Of a stretch of 6,922 bases of DNA, positions 1 through 6,168 are shown piece by piece. The notes beneath the pieces were generated by a model. The model was not told where the DNA came from. It was given only the letters and a program-made list of their open reading frames with translations, and ran no database searches. The DNA comes from Candidatus Hecatellales archaeon. GTDB taxonomy: Archaea > Thermoproteota > Bathyarchaeia > Hecatellales > Hecatellaceae. Where the stretch lies: assembly GCA_003662305.1 (NCBI GenBank), contig QMXU01000051.1:1-6922 (forward strand). The letters run 5' to 3'. Position 1 is the stretch's first letter; each line of letters begins with the position of its first letter. A program made the translations under genes and the position numbers.

Positions 1-630
1 ATCGAGCAGGCCCTCTTAGAAATCGTGCAGGAGCTCGGAGTGTTAGGGGTTTTCGCAGCCAGCTTCATCGGCGCCTCATCCATTTTCATCCCTATCCCCT
101 ACCATGTTCTAATTTTCTGGGTTGGAGCCAACACCAACTATAATGTTTACCTGATTGTGGCTGCAGCAGGCTTAGGGTCGGCCATAGGCGAAATGGTAGG
201 CTACGGGGCAGGCTACGCTGCGAAAAGGGTTTTCAGCGAAACACGCAGGCGCAGGCTTGACGCCATGCTTAAAGTTCTGCTGCGCCACAGGAAGATTTGG
301 CCTCTCCTAGTCTTCCTTTTCGCTTTAACACCTCTGCCTGACGACGTGATTTTCGTTCCTTTAGGCATAGTTCGCATGGACTTTGTAAGGGTTTTCGTCC
401 CCTGCGTTTTCGGCAAGCTGGCCATGTTCTACGTTCTGGTTGCTGGGGGGAGATACCTGGGAGATGCGGCTCGAGGCGTTCTGAGCGGGGGAGAAGTGAA
501 CGTGATGATTACGGCTGCCAGCATTATCGTTTTCATAATAATCTTGGTAATCATGTTGAAGATAGACTGGGAGAAGATTCTCGCCAAATACGAGAGCTAC
601 CTGTCTCGCTTCCAGCCTTTCTCCGAATAG
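1..630 (+). CDS. DedA/VTT-domain membrane protein, 5' end at or beyond window edge
   Basis: Integral membrane protein of the DedA/SNARE-associated (VTT) superfamily. Family members are linked to lipid scrambling and membrane homeostasis; the substrate here is unknown. Counting from the GTG at 25, a hydrophobic re-entrant-like stretch at residues 6-34 carries the P-I-P motif, a G-rich helix lies at 41-65, a conserved-looking LTPLPDD-IFVPLG stretch spans about 101-114, another helix runs about 119-141, and a last helix at 158-178 precedes a charged cytoplasmic tail. A basic cluster (RRRR, 74-77) marks a loop. The frame stays open through base 1 (IEQALLEI before the GTG), so the real start may be upstream; GTG at 25 has no visible Shine-Dalgarno site. 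Length of about 200 residues matches the family. It converges on purA with only 5 bp between stops. Family call is good; function is not determined. Confidence 0.82.
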   Translation: MEQALLEIVQELGVLGVFAASFIGASSIFIPIPYHVLIFWVGANTNYNVYLIVAAAGLGSAIGEMVGYGAGYAAKRVFSETRRRRLDAMLKVLLRHRKIWPLLVFLFALTPLPDDVIFVPLGIVRMDFVRVFVPCVFGKLAMFYVLVAGGRYLGDAARGVLSGGEVNVMITAASIIVFIIILVIMLKIDWEKILAKYESYLSRFQPFSE

Positions 631-635
631 CAGAA

Positions 636-1646
636 TCACGCCTTCCGCTTGGTTAGGTCTACTATTTGAAGGGCTTCCGGCCCTGTCCCGAGGATTGTTA
701 CCGGTATTCCGAGGGCTTCTTCAATTTTTCTCACGAAGGCTTTCGCCTCCTCTGGAAGCTTTTCATAGGAGTCTGCTCCACGGCATTCAGGGTAGAGCAC
801 ATCAAGCTTCGTTATGGCTGCCTGGGTTGCACCGTTGAGCATTACGGCTTTCCTAGCGAGTTCTAGATTGAAGGGAGCAGCCCTCCTGCGCCTCCCGGTT
901 ACGGTTGCCACCTCAGCCCAGCCTCTTCTTTCAGCCTCTTCCTGGGAGAGTTCTCCAGGCAGAGGCCCCTGCCCGACTCTTGTAACGTAGGCTTTGAAGA
1001 CTATTAGAACCTCGTCCACCCGGGTGGGTCCTAGCCCTACGTCGGAGCAGATGGCTGAGGCTGTCACGTCCTTGGAGGTTACGTAGGGGTAGGTTCCATG
1101 GTATAGGGAGAGGAAGGTGCCCTGCGTTCCCTCCACCAGCACGTTTTCACCTTCGTCTAGGGCTTCATTCACTTCTGAGGCTACATCTGACAGGAACTCT
1201 TGGAGTTCAGGGATTTCCCTGGCTGTTTTCGCCTTCCTTTGAACCCTGTCGGAGTTACAGGGTCCTGTACCTGTTCCCGTGGTTCCTATCTTCCCTGAGA
1301 AGTGCTCCGACCTGTCAGCCTCCAAGTGTTTGGGCTCTATGATAGCGCAGTTCGGGTCTAAGCCCACCCTGCCCTTAACCTTGAAGGCTTCAACCTCTTC
1401 GAGGAACCTAGCCGGGTTCACCAGCACTCCGGCTCCCAGCAGCAGCCTTGTCTTAGGGTTCACCAGGGCGCTTGGAAGCATTCTAAGCCTTAAGGTTTCT
1501 CCTTGATACTGGACGGTGTGCCCTGCGTTGGGGCCTACTCCTCCTCTAACCCCGATTTTAACCTTGTCCCTTAAGGCTAGGTAGGAAACGATTTTGCCTT
1601 TTCCTTCGTCCCCCCAGAAGCCTCCTACAACAACCGTGCAGACCAT
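636..1646 (-). CDS. purA: Adenylosuccinate synthetase (short archaeal type)
   Basis: Catalyses IMP + aspartate + GTP to adenylosuccinate, the first committed step from IMP to AMP, in the cytoplasm. Visible motifs: GDEGKGK phosphate loop at 12-18, with D13 at the place of the catalytic base; GPNAGHTV with H43 at the place of the catalytic acid; GTTGTGTGP at 121-129 (IMP-binding region); EGTQG at 172-176 followed by HGTYPYVTS at 183-191; VTGRRRR at 249-255 (aspartate/IMP loop); and TKLD at 279-282 (guanine recognition). At 336 residues it matches the shortened archaeal enzymes (about 335-340) rather than the roughly 430-residue bacterial form. ATG start at 1646 is supported by GGGAGG at 1658-1663, 11 nt upstream, and by the N-terminal beta strand right before the P-loop. 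It is transcribed divergently from the Dph6-like gene. Confidence 0.97.
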   Translation of the reverse strand: MVCTVVVGGFWGDEGKGKIVSYLALRDKVKIGVRGGVGPNAGHTVQYQGETLRLRMLPSALVNPKTRLLLGAGVLVNPARFLEEVEAFKVKGRVGLDPNCAIIEPKHLEADRSEHFSGKIGTTGTGTGPCNSDRVQRKAKTAREIPELQEFLSDVASEVNEALDEGENVLVEGTQGTFLSLYHGTYPYVTSKDVTASAICSDVGLGPTRVDEVLIVFKAYVTRVGQGPLPGELSQEEAERRGWAEVATVTGRRRRAAPFNLELARKAVMLNGATQAAITKLDVLYPECRGADSYEKLPEEAKAFVRKIEEALGIPVTILGTGPEALQIVDLTKRKA

Positions 1647-1744
1647 TCGCTTCTAGTCCTCCCGGGGCTCTTGCCTTCAAAGTATGGTCTGGAAAAGGAT
1701 AAAAATGCTTCTTTAAGCTTAAGGCTTTAGGGGGAAGCCTAAGT
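1647..1744. promoter_or_regulatory. Divergent promoter region between purA and the Dph6-like gene
   Basis: This 98-bp spacer must drive both genes. On the plus strand GATAAAAATG (1699-1708) preceded by purines (GGAAAAG, 1691-1697) resembles an archaeal TATA box with BRE, which would place transcription start near 1727-1732, shortly before the coding start at 1745. The A/T-rich near-palindrome CTTTAAGCTTAAGG (1711-1724) could act as a TATA-like element in either direction and suits purA, giving a leader of about 40 nt. Which box serves which gene is inference. Confidence 0.5.
1730..1735 (+). promoter_or_regulatory. Candidate ribosome binding site for CTG start of Dph6-like gene
   Basis: GGGGGA lies 9 nt ahead of CTG at 1745. 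It is an imperfect Shine-Dalgarno match, so support for the start comes mainly from the protein: reading from CTG restores the family's usual N-terminal strand (MKVAVLYSGGKDS). Confidence 0.4.
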
Positions 1745-2440
1745 CTGAAGGTTGCAGTGCTCTACTCTGGAGGCAAAGACTCGAACCTGACGGTTTGGAG
1801 ACTTCTAAGCTGCGGCCATAAGCCTGTCATCCTCTTAACGGTTAAGCCTGTGAACCCTGAATCGTGGATGTTCCACAGGCCATGCGTTGAGTACACACCC
1901 CTGCAGGGGGAAGCCATGGGAATCCCCGTTCATACTGTAGAGGTTTCAGGGGAAAAGGAAAAAGAAATCGTCGAGCTTTTGGAGGCTGTTGGAAGACTTA
2001 AAGCCGAACACGGCTTCGAAGGGCTTGCCTGCGGGGCAGTTCAAAGCCGATACCAGCGTTCAAGAGTTGAAAAAATCTGTGGGGAACTTGGCTTAGAGCT
2101 TTTGTCTCCGCTCTGGGAGAACCCCCCTGAAAGCCTTCTTGAAGAGCTTTTAAGGCTTCGGTTTGACGTGGTTTTCACGGCTGTTTCAGCGTTGGGGTTA
2201 GGTGAGAGGTGGCTTGGGAGAAGGCTTGACTGGGAGGCCATAGAAGAGCTTAAGGCTTTAAACAGGAAGTTCGGAATCCATCTGGCGCTGGAGGGAGGGG
2301 AGGCTGAAACCTTCGTTAGGGAAGCCTGCTTCTTCAAGCGTAGGGTTGAACTTGAAGGCTTAAAAAAGGTCTGGCTTGGAGACTGGGGCTACCTCAAAGT
2401 TGGGAAGGCGAAACTTACGGGAAAGCTTTATTCGAAATAG
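1745..2440 (+). CDS. Dph6-like PP-loop ATPase (putative diphthine-ammonia ligase)
   Basis: N-type PP-loop ATP pyrophosphatase of the Dph6/MJ0570-type family, expected to catalyse the ATP-dependent last amidation of diphthamide on elongation factor 2. With the proposed CTG start the protein has 231 residues: SGGKDS ATP-binding loop at 8-13, GAVQSRYQRSRVE-like conserved segment at 97-109, PLW at about 122-124, and the family signature EGGEAETF at 183-190 near the C-terminus. The next possible start, GTG at 1757, would leave only MLY before SGGKDS and delete most of the first beta strand; no ATG, GTG or TTG occurs between the in-frame stop at 1700 and 1757. CTG at 1745 is therefore preferred. 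It is divergent from purA; the gene downstream has its own promoter. Substrate assignment rests on the family, and other PP-loop roles remain possible. Confidence 0.85.
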   Translation: MKVAVLYSGGKDSNLTVWRLLSCGHKPVILLTVKPVNPESWMFHRPCVEYTPLQGEAMGIPVHTVEVSGEKEKEIVELLEAVGRLKAEHGFEGLACGAVQSRYQRSRVEKICGELGLELLSPLWENPPESLLEELLRLRFDVVFTAVSALGLGERWLGRRLDWEAIEELKALNRKFGIHLALEGGEAETFVREACFFKRRVELEGLKKVWLGDWGYLKVGKAKLTGKLYSK

Positions 2441-2467
2441 GCGTAAGCGGGGTGGGCTGAGGGCCAT

Positions 2468-2506
2468 CCTTAAGTTTATATAAGGTTTAGCTCGGCTACC
2501 TTAAGG
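2468..2506 (+). promoter_or_regulatory. TATA box and repeated CCTTAAG elements ahead of MTA phosphorylase
   Basis: TTTATATAA at 2475-2483 is a strong archaeal TATA-like box; transcription would start near 2505, giving a leader of about 45 nt. The box is enclosed by an inverted repeat, CCTTA (2468-2472) and TAAGG (2481-2485), and a perfect palindrome CCTTAAGG (2499-2506) falls at the predicted start site. The palindromes could be operators, but the same word is common in nearby coding DNA. Confidence 0.6.
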
Positions 2507-2551
2507 TTGGAAGCAAAGTTTGCAGACAGGCTACTGAAGGTGTAAGCTGCA

Positions 2552-3343
2552 ATGGGTGAGAATGAGAAAGCTGAAATAGGTGTGATTGGAGGCTCTGGAA
2601 TCTACGAGCTCTTGGAGAAGCCTCGCCATGTTAAGGTTGGAACTCCCTACGGTCACCCTTCAGACCTAATTGCGATAGGGGAAATCGCGGGTAGGAAGGT
2701 TGCCTTCCTTCCGAGGCATGGACGCCACCACCAGTATCCACCCCACAGAATACCCTACAGAGCTAACCTCTGGGCCTTCCACCTTTTAGGTGTGAAAAGA
2801 ATTATTGCCCCCTGCGCCGTGGGAAGCCTTCAACCCCACGTCAAGAGAGGAGACATCGTGGTCTGCGACCAGTTTGTCGACAGGACGAAGCTTCGGCCTT
2901 CAAGCTTCTACGACGGCCCTGAAACCGTCCATGTTTCCATGGCTGACCCTTACTGCCCTGAGCTTAGAAGCCTATCCGTGAAGGTTTGCAGGGAGCTGGG
3001 TTTAAGCTTCCACGAGAAGGGTACGGTTGTGGTGGTTGAAGGGCCGAGGTTCAGCACGAGGGCTGAAAGCAGGTGGTATAAAGGCTTCGGCTGGGAAACC
3101 ATAAACATGACTGTTTACCCTGAAGTTGTGCTAGCCCGAGAGCTTGAAATCTGCTATGTTAACCTGGCGATGGTTACAGACTACGACGTGTGGGCGGAAG
3201 CCCCTGTAAGCGCTGAAGAGGTCAGGCAAACCCTAATCAAGCACACGGAAAACTTTAAGAAAATTCTTGAAAGACTTATCCCGTCCATCCCCTCAGAGCG
3301 CAGGTGCCCCTGTGCTGCAGCCCTCAGAGACGCGAGAATTTAG
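2552..3343 (+). CDS. mtnP: S-methyl-5'-thioadenosine phosphorylase (MTAP/PNP family)
   Basis: Phosphorolysis of methylthioadenosine to adenine and methylthioribose-1-phosphate, recycling the polyamine by-product. The 263-residue protein follows the MTAP pattern: GGSG (13-16) and RHGRHH (55-60) for phosphate, PYRANLWA (68-75), CAVGSL (88-93), FVDRTKLRPSSFYDG (108-122), EGPRFSTRAES (163-173), INMT (184-187) and TDYDVW (209-214), whose aspartates would contact the purine 6-amino group. The TDYD pair favours an adenine-containing nucleoside over inosine or guanosine. C252-P-C254 near the C-terminus matches the CXC disulfide described in hyperthermophilic MTAP/PNP enzymes; C135 and C201 may form another disulfide. 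ATG at 2552 has AGGTG (2538-2542) 9 nt upstream. The 3' end overlaps the convergent phosphoribosyltransferase gene by 4 bp. A broad-specificity nucleoside phosphorylase is the main alternative. Confidence 0.93.
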   Translation: MGENEKAEIGVIGGSGIYELLEKPRHVKVGTPYGHPSDLIAIGEIAGRKVAFLPRHGRHHQYPPHRIPYRANLWAFHLLGVKRIIAPCAVGSLQPHVKRGDIVVCDQFVDRTKLRPSSFYDGPETVHVSMADPYCPELRSLSVKVCRELGLSFHEKGTVVVVEGPRFSTRAESRWYKGFGWETINMTVYPEVVLARELEICYVNLAMVTDYDVWAEAPVSAEEVRQTLIKHTENFKKILERLIPSIPSERRCPCAAALRDARI

Positions 3344-4008
3344 CGGGAAGCCCAGCCTTCCCCTGTTCTTACGGCTTTCCCCCTACGCTGAAGCCTGGTT
3401 AAAGCTTCCTCCAGCAGGCTTGGCTTAACTTCCACGCTGAACTTCTCCTTGAAGCCTTCAGCCAGCTCTTCGAGGGTTAAGGGTTTCCCAGCTGCCTTCA
3501 GAAGCCTGGACGATAGGTTTCCAAGGTCTTCGTAGAGGTTCCAGGGGTAAACAAACCAGGTCCACCCTTCTATTTTCACGGCGTAGTAGTCTGGCTTATG
3601 CTCTGAAGCTGTAATATATTGCATTACGGCTGTTTTAAGCGTTGAAGGGTTGAACTGTCGAAGGTAGTCTACTGAAATGTTCATGCTTTTACCCGTGTCG
3701 ACTATGTCGTCTACAACCAGCACGCGTTTTCCCTCCAACCGGAAGGGTGTCTTGTAGGGGATGGTGGCCTCCTCCCTGTGCTCTCCGGTGGTGTCAAGCC
3801 AGTGCTCCACTTTTAAGGCTACCAGGTCGGTTACGGCTAGAAGGTCGGACAGCAGCCTTGAAGGGACAAAGCCGCTTCTCGCAAGCCCTACAATGGTGTC
3901 TGGAATGTAGCCGTCAGCCTCTATTTTCGAGGCCAACGTCTTACACATCTCCACAACTTCTTCCCAGCTTACAAGCTTACACCTCATTTCAACGGTCAAA
4001 CCAGGCAT
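3340..4008 (-). CDS. Purine-type phosphoribosyltransferase with C-terminal winged-helix-like tail
   Basis: Type I phosphoribosyltransferase, probably 6-oxopurine (hypoxanthine/guanine/xanthine) salvage using PRPP. Counting from ATG 4008: VGLARSGFVPSRLLSD at 40-55 (pyrophosphate loop region), flexible loop about 66-88, PRPP signature VLVVDDIVDTGKS at 96-108, and W-TWFVYPWN at 149-157, resembling the W-PW-acid hood of Gpt/Hpt enzymes but ending in N157. Residues about 170-222 are an extra segment (helix around LTLEELAEGF, second helix PSLLEEALTRLQRRG, then a short basic wing) that looks like a winged helix; Gpt enzymes are usually about 150 residues. Start is uncertain: ATG 4008 has GGAAGG only 2 nt away and may be leaderless, TTG 3999 has that site 9 nt upstream, and ATG 3987 begins at the usual conserved N-terminus. 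Convergent 4-bp overlap with the MTAP gene. Confidence 0.88.
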   Translation of the reverse strand: MPGLTVEMRCKLVSWEEVVEMCKTLASKIEADGYIPDTIVGLARSGFVPSRLLSDLLAVTDLVALKVEHWLDTTGEHREEATIPYKTPFRLEGKRVLVVDDIVDTGKSMNISVDYLRQFNPSTLKTAVMQYITASEHKPDYYAVKIEGWTWFVYPWNLYEDLGNLSSRLLKAAGKPLTLEELAEGFKEKFSVEVKPSLLEEALTRLQRRGKAVRTGEGWASR

Positions 4009-4035
4009 CCCCTTCCTAGCTGATACATCGTATGC

Positions 4036-4050
4036 CTATTTTAAAATTAA
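4036..4050 (-). promoter_or_regulatory. TATA-like box for the phosphoribosyltransferase gene
   Basis: Read leftward, TTTAATTTTAAAATA (4036-4050) is the most A/T-rich stretch of the 73-bp spacer between cofD and this gene. Transcription about 25 bp downstream would begin near 4016, only a few bases before ATG 4008, suggesting a leaderless or very short-leader mRNA. The same T-rich run may also help end transcription of cofD. Confidence 0.5.
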
Positions 4051-4068
4051 ACTTCTCTGGGAGGACTG

Positions 4069-4081
4069 CTTCTGAAAGAAG
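4069..4081 (-). terminator. Small hairpin right after cofD stop, possible terminator
   Basis: CTTCT and AGAAG form a 5-bp stem with a 3-base loop, starting at the base after the cofD stop codon; a T-rich run follows about 20 nt downstream (4041-4050). The stem is short and archaeal termination relies mostly on the T tract, so this is tentative. Confidence 0.25.
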
Positions 4082-5041
4082 TTAAAGCCGGATTCCCGCA
4101 GCGTTAAGGATTTCCCCTGCCAGCCTTTTCTCGTCTTTAAGAGAGGACATCCGGGTTGAGGTTACCAGGCATTCAACGCCTAAAGCTTCTATCTGCCTTT
4201 TAAACCTCGCATCTGCCCTGTCAACTGCGAGGAGGCTGAGAAATTCCTGGTAGAGCTGGGCGATGGTTAAAGTTGAAACTTTCATCCCTAAACCCTTCAT
4301 GAGCTTTCCTGCCGGCCCGCTGAAGGGTTTTCCACCTGTCAGAGGTGAAACCGCTACGACCACGCCTTCAGCCTGTTTTAAGGCTTCCTTTACCGCTGGA
4401 ATGGCGAGAGTTGGCCCTATGCTGGTTACGGGGTTAGCTGGGGGGATTATAACGGCTTCAGCCTTCTCTATAGCCTGGACTACGCCTGGGGCAGGTTTAG
4501 CTTTGCTGGCCCCCCGGTATTCTACACCTAGAACCCTTGGTTTCGCCTTCATTTTAACCCAGAACTCTTGGAGGTGGACGGCCCCGGCTTCAGCTGTTTT
4601 AATGTAGGTTTGCAGGGGGCTGTTGGTGGCCGGGATTATCCTGGCTTTCACGTGCAGGGCTTCGGCCAGTCTTCGAGTGACTTCCGACAGAGTTAATCCT
4701 AGGGCCATAAGCCATGTCCGGTATAGGTGGGTTGCAAGGTCTCTGTCTCCAAGCCTGAACCATGCTTCAACCCCGTATTTCCTCAGGGTTTTCAGCATGT
4801 TGAAGGTTTCCCTTTTCACTCCCCAGCCTCGTTTCCGGTCTAGGATTCCGGCTAGCAGGTACATGATGGTGTCCAAGTCTGGGCATACTTGCAGGCCGTA
4901 AAGCTGGAAGTTGTCTCCCACGTTGCCTATTACGACAAGTCTTTCCTGGGGGATTATGGAGGCTAATCCCCGGACCAGTTTAGCTGAGCCTGTTCCCCCA
5001 GCGATGATGGCTATCTGCCTTCCAGCCATTATCCTGCTCAT
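4082..5041 (-). CDS. cofD: 2-phospho-L-lactate transferase (coenzyme F420 biosynthesis)
   Basis: Transfers the phospholactyl (or related phosphoenolpyruvyl-derived) group from the GTP-activated donor to FO, giving F420-0 or its dehydro form. Residues from ATG 5041: AGGTGSAKL at 14-22 (nucleotide-binding loop), NVGDNF at 40-45, GLQVCPDLDT at 49-58, FRLGDRDLATH at 95-105, and an IPPANPVTSIGPTLAIP stretch at about 200, all at the expected places for CofD; 319 residues is the normal length. ATG 5041 overlaps the stop of the upstream M20 gene as ATGA (5038-5041); ATG 5029 is an alternative that would remove four residues and match the usual short N-terminus. Translational coupling to the M20 gene is likely. 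No other F420 genes are visible here, so FO synthase and the F420 ligase must lie elsewhere. Implies an F420-using archaeon. Confidence 0.96.
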   Translation of the reverse strand: MSRIMAGRQIAIIAGGTGSAKLVRGLASIIPQERLVVIGNVGDNFQLYGLQVCPDLDTIMYLLAGILDRKRGWGVKRETFNMLKTLRKYGVEAWFRLGDRDLATHLYRTWLMALGLTLSEVTRRLAEALHVKARIIPATNSPLQTYIKTAEAGAVHLQEFWVKMKAKPRVLGVEYRGASKAKPAPGVVQAIEKAEAVIIPPANPVTSIGPTLAIPAVKEALKQAEGVVVAVSPLTGGKPFSGPAGKLMKGLGMKVSTLTIAQLYQEFLSLLAVDRADARFKRQIEALGVECLVTSTRMSSLKDEKRLAGEILNAAGIRL

Positions 5042-6168
5042 CCCTCTAGGAATCTCAGTGTGGCTGTTAGGGCTGCTTGGGCTCCTGTTTCAAGGCATTG
5101 CAGGTCTTCCCACTCGTCTGGCACGTGGGCTTGGCCTTTAGTGGGGGTTCCCAGGCCTACCATGGGTATTCCTGCTTTAAGTTTGAAGCTGGCAGCGTCT
5201 ATCCAGCCTCTTGAAATGGTCGGCCTGGCTTTCAGCCCCAGCTCTTTTAGGGCTTTCAGGGAGGCTTTGACTATGGGCTCCTTAAGGTTCAGCCTGTAGC
5301 CTTCAGCCTTCTCCACGGACTCCAGCTTGAAGCCTTCCCTGCATTTCTTGGAGGCAAGCTTCAAAAGCCTGCTTCTCACTTTTTCCAGGTTTTCTTCTGG
5401 CAGGGCCCTGTAGTTTATGGTTAGGGTGCACTTGTCCGGGATGCGGGTTGCCCAGCCGTTGGTTGCGATTTTGGTTACGCTTAGATTCGCGTGGGAGGGG
5501 GGCTTACGTTTGGACCTTGGAAGTTTAAGTTTCCTTAGGGCTTGAATATAACTCATGCTTGTATATATTGAGTTTACGCCTTTCTCCGGCTCAGAGGAGT
5601 GATAAGCCCGGCCGAGCACCGTCAAGGTAAGGTTCATTATACCCCTGCAGCCCACCACAAGGTTTGCCTTTCCACCCTCATCCAGAAGGTGGGTGTCAAG
5701 GCATATGCCTCCATCAGCCTTCAACCCTTGGAAAGCCTTCCTCCTCGCCTCCTCCTTTCCAAGGCTTGTTTCTTCTCTGCTGGTGAAAAGGAATACTACT
5801 CGCCCTCTAAGGCTTCCCTCAGCCCTGCTTAGAAGCTCCGCTATCTCAAGCATTGCCGCTACCCCAGACTTGTTGTCTGAGGCTCCAACTCCGTAAACCC
5901 TTGAGCCTTCAAGCCTTCCCTCATAAGGGTTGAAACTCCAGTTTTCCCTTGGAGGCACATGGTCTAGGTGCGCGTTTAAAACGATGGTTTTGCCTTTCAA
6001 GCCCAGTTCCGCCTTAACGTTGAAGTATTCGTCGACGTGCGGTTTTAGGCCTAGTTCCCCAAGTTTTCCGGCTACGGTTTCGGCTATCTGGTTTTCCTTT
6101 CCCGGCGGGCTTGGTATTCTGACGAGTTTTATAAGGGTTTCCGTAAGCCTTTTCAGGTTTACCTTCAG
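5038..6168 (-). CDS. M20-family zinc amidohydrolase/peptidase, probable CTG start
   Basis: Two-zinc M20 hydrolase (ArgE/DapE/CPG2/LysK-like), expected to cleave an amide bond of an acylated amino acid or small peptide; substrate not determined. Using CTG at 6168 (376 residues): helix with VRIPSPPGKE at 16-25, typical of the M20 N-terminus; metal ligand H67 and D69 in NAHLDHVP; bridging D98 in GASDNKSG; catalytic pair E132-E133 in TSREET; D158 in CLDTH; H190 of the lid domain in GRAYHSSEP; final ligand H348 in AHVPDEW. All catalytic positions are kept. A TTG at 6000 is a poor start because 56 conserved-looking residues precede it in frame. AGGTGA at 6175-6180 lies 6 nt before the CTG. The stop overlaps cofD's start (ATGA), so both are probably cotranslated. 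Confidence 0.9.
   Translation of the reverse strand: MKVNLKRLTETLIKLVRIPSPPGKENQIAETVAGKLGELGLKPHVDEYFNVKAELGLKGKTIVLNAHLDHVPPRENWSFNPYEGRLEGSRVYGVGASDNKSGVAAMLEIAELLSRAEGSLRGRVVFLFTSREETSLGKEEARRKAFQGLKADGGICLDTHLLDEGGKANLVVGCRGIMNLTLTVLGRAYHSSEPEKGVNSIYTSMSYIQALRKLKLPRSKRKPPSHANLSVTKIATNGWATRIPDKCTLTINYRALPEENLEKVRSRLLKLASKKCREGFKLESVEKAEGYRLNLKEPIVKASLKALKELGLKARPTISRGWIDAASFKLKAGIPMVGLGTPTKGQAHVPDEWEDLQCLETGAQAALTATLRFLEG

Noticed and set aside
361..639. Antisense reading frames under the DedA gene (213-425 and 361-639, minus strand)
   Set aside because: They lie fully inside a clear membrane-protein gene, with no recognisable domain and no ribosome site; shadows of the real frame.
2513..2523. 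GCAAAGTTTGC as an RNA hairpin or riboswitch part in the MTAP leader
   Set aside because: The palindrome has a one-base centre and cannot form a normal hairpin loop; the leader is too short for a known riboswitch.
4263..5299. Plus-strand open frames opposite cofD and the M20 gene (4263-4607, 4623-4901, 4911-5141, 5060-5299)
   Set aside because: Low-complexity Arg/Pro/Ser-rich translations without motifs, all opposite strongly supported genes.
5038..6000. M20 protein starting at TTG 6000 (320 residues)
   Set aside because: The frame continues upstream with 56 residues that match an M20 N-terminus, and a good ribosome site lies at 6175-6180.
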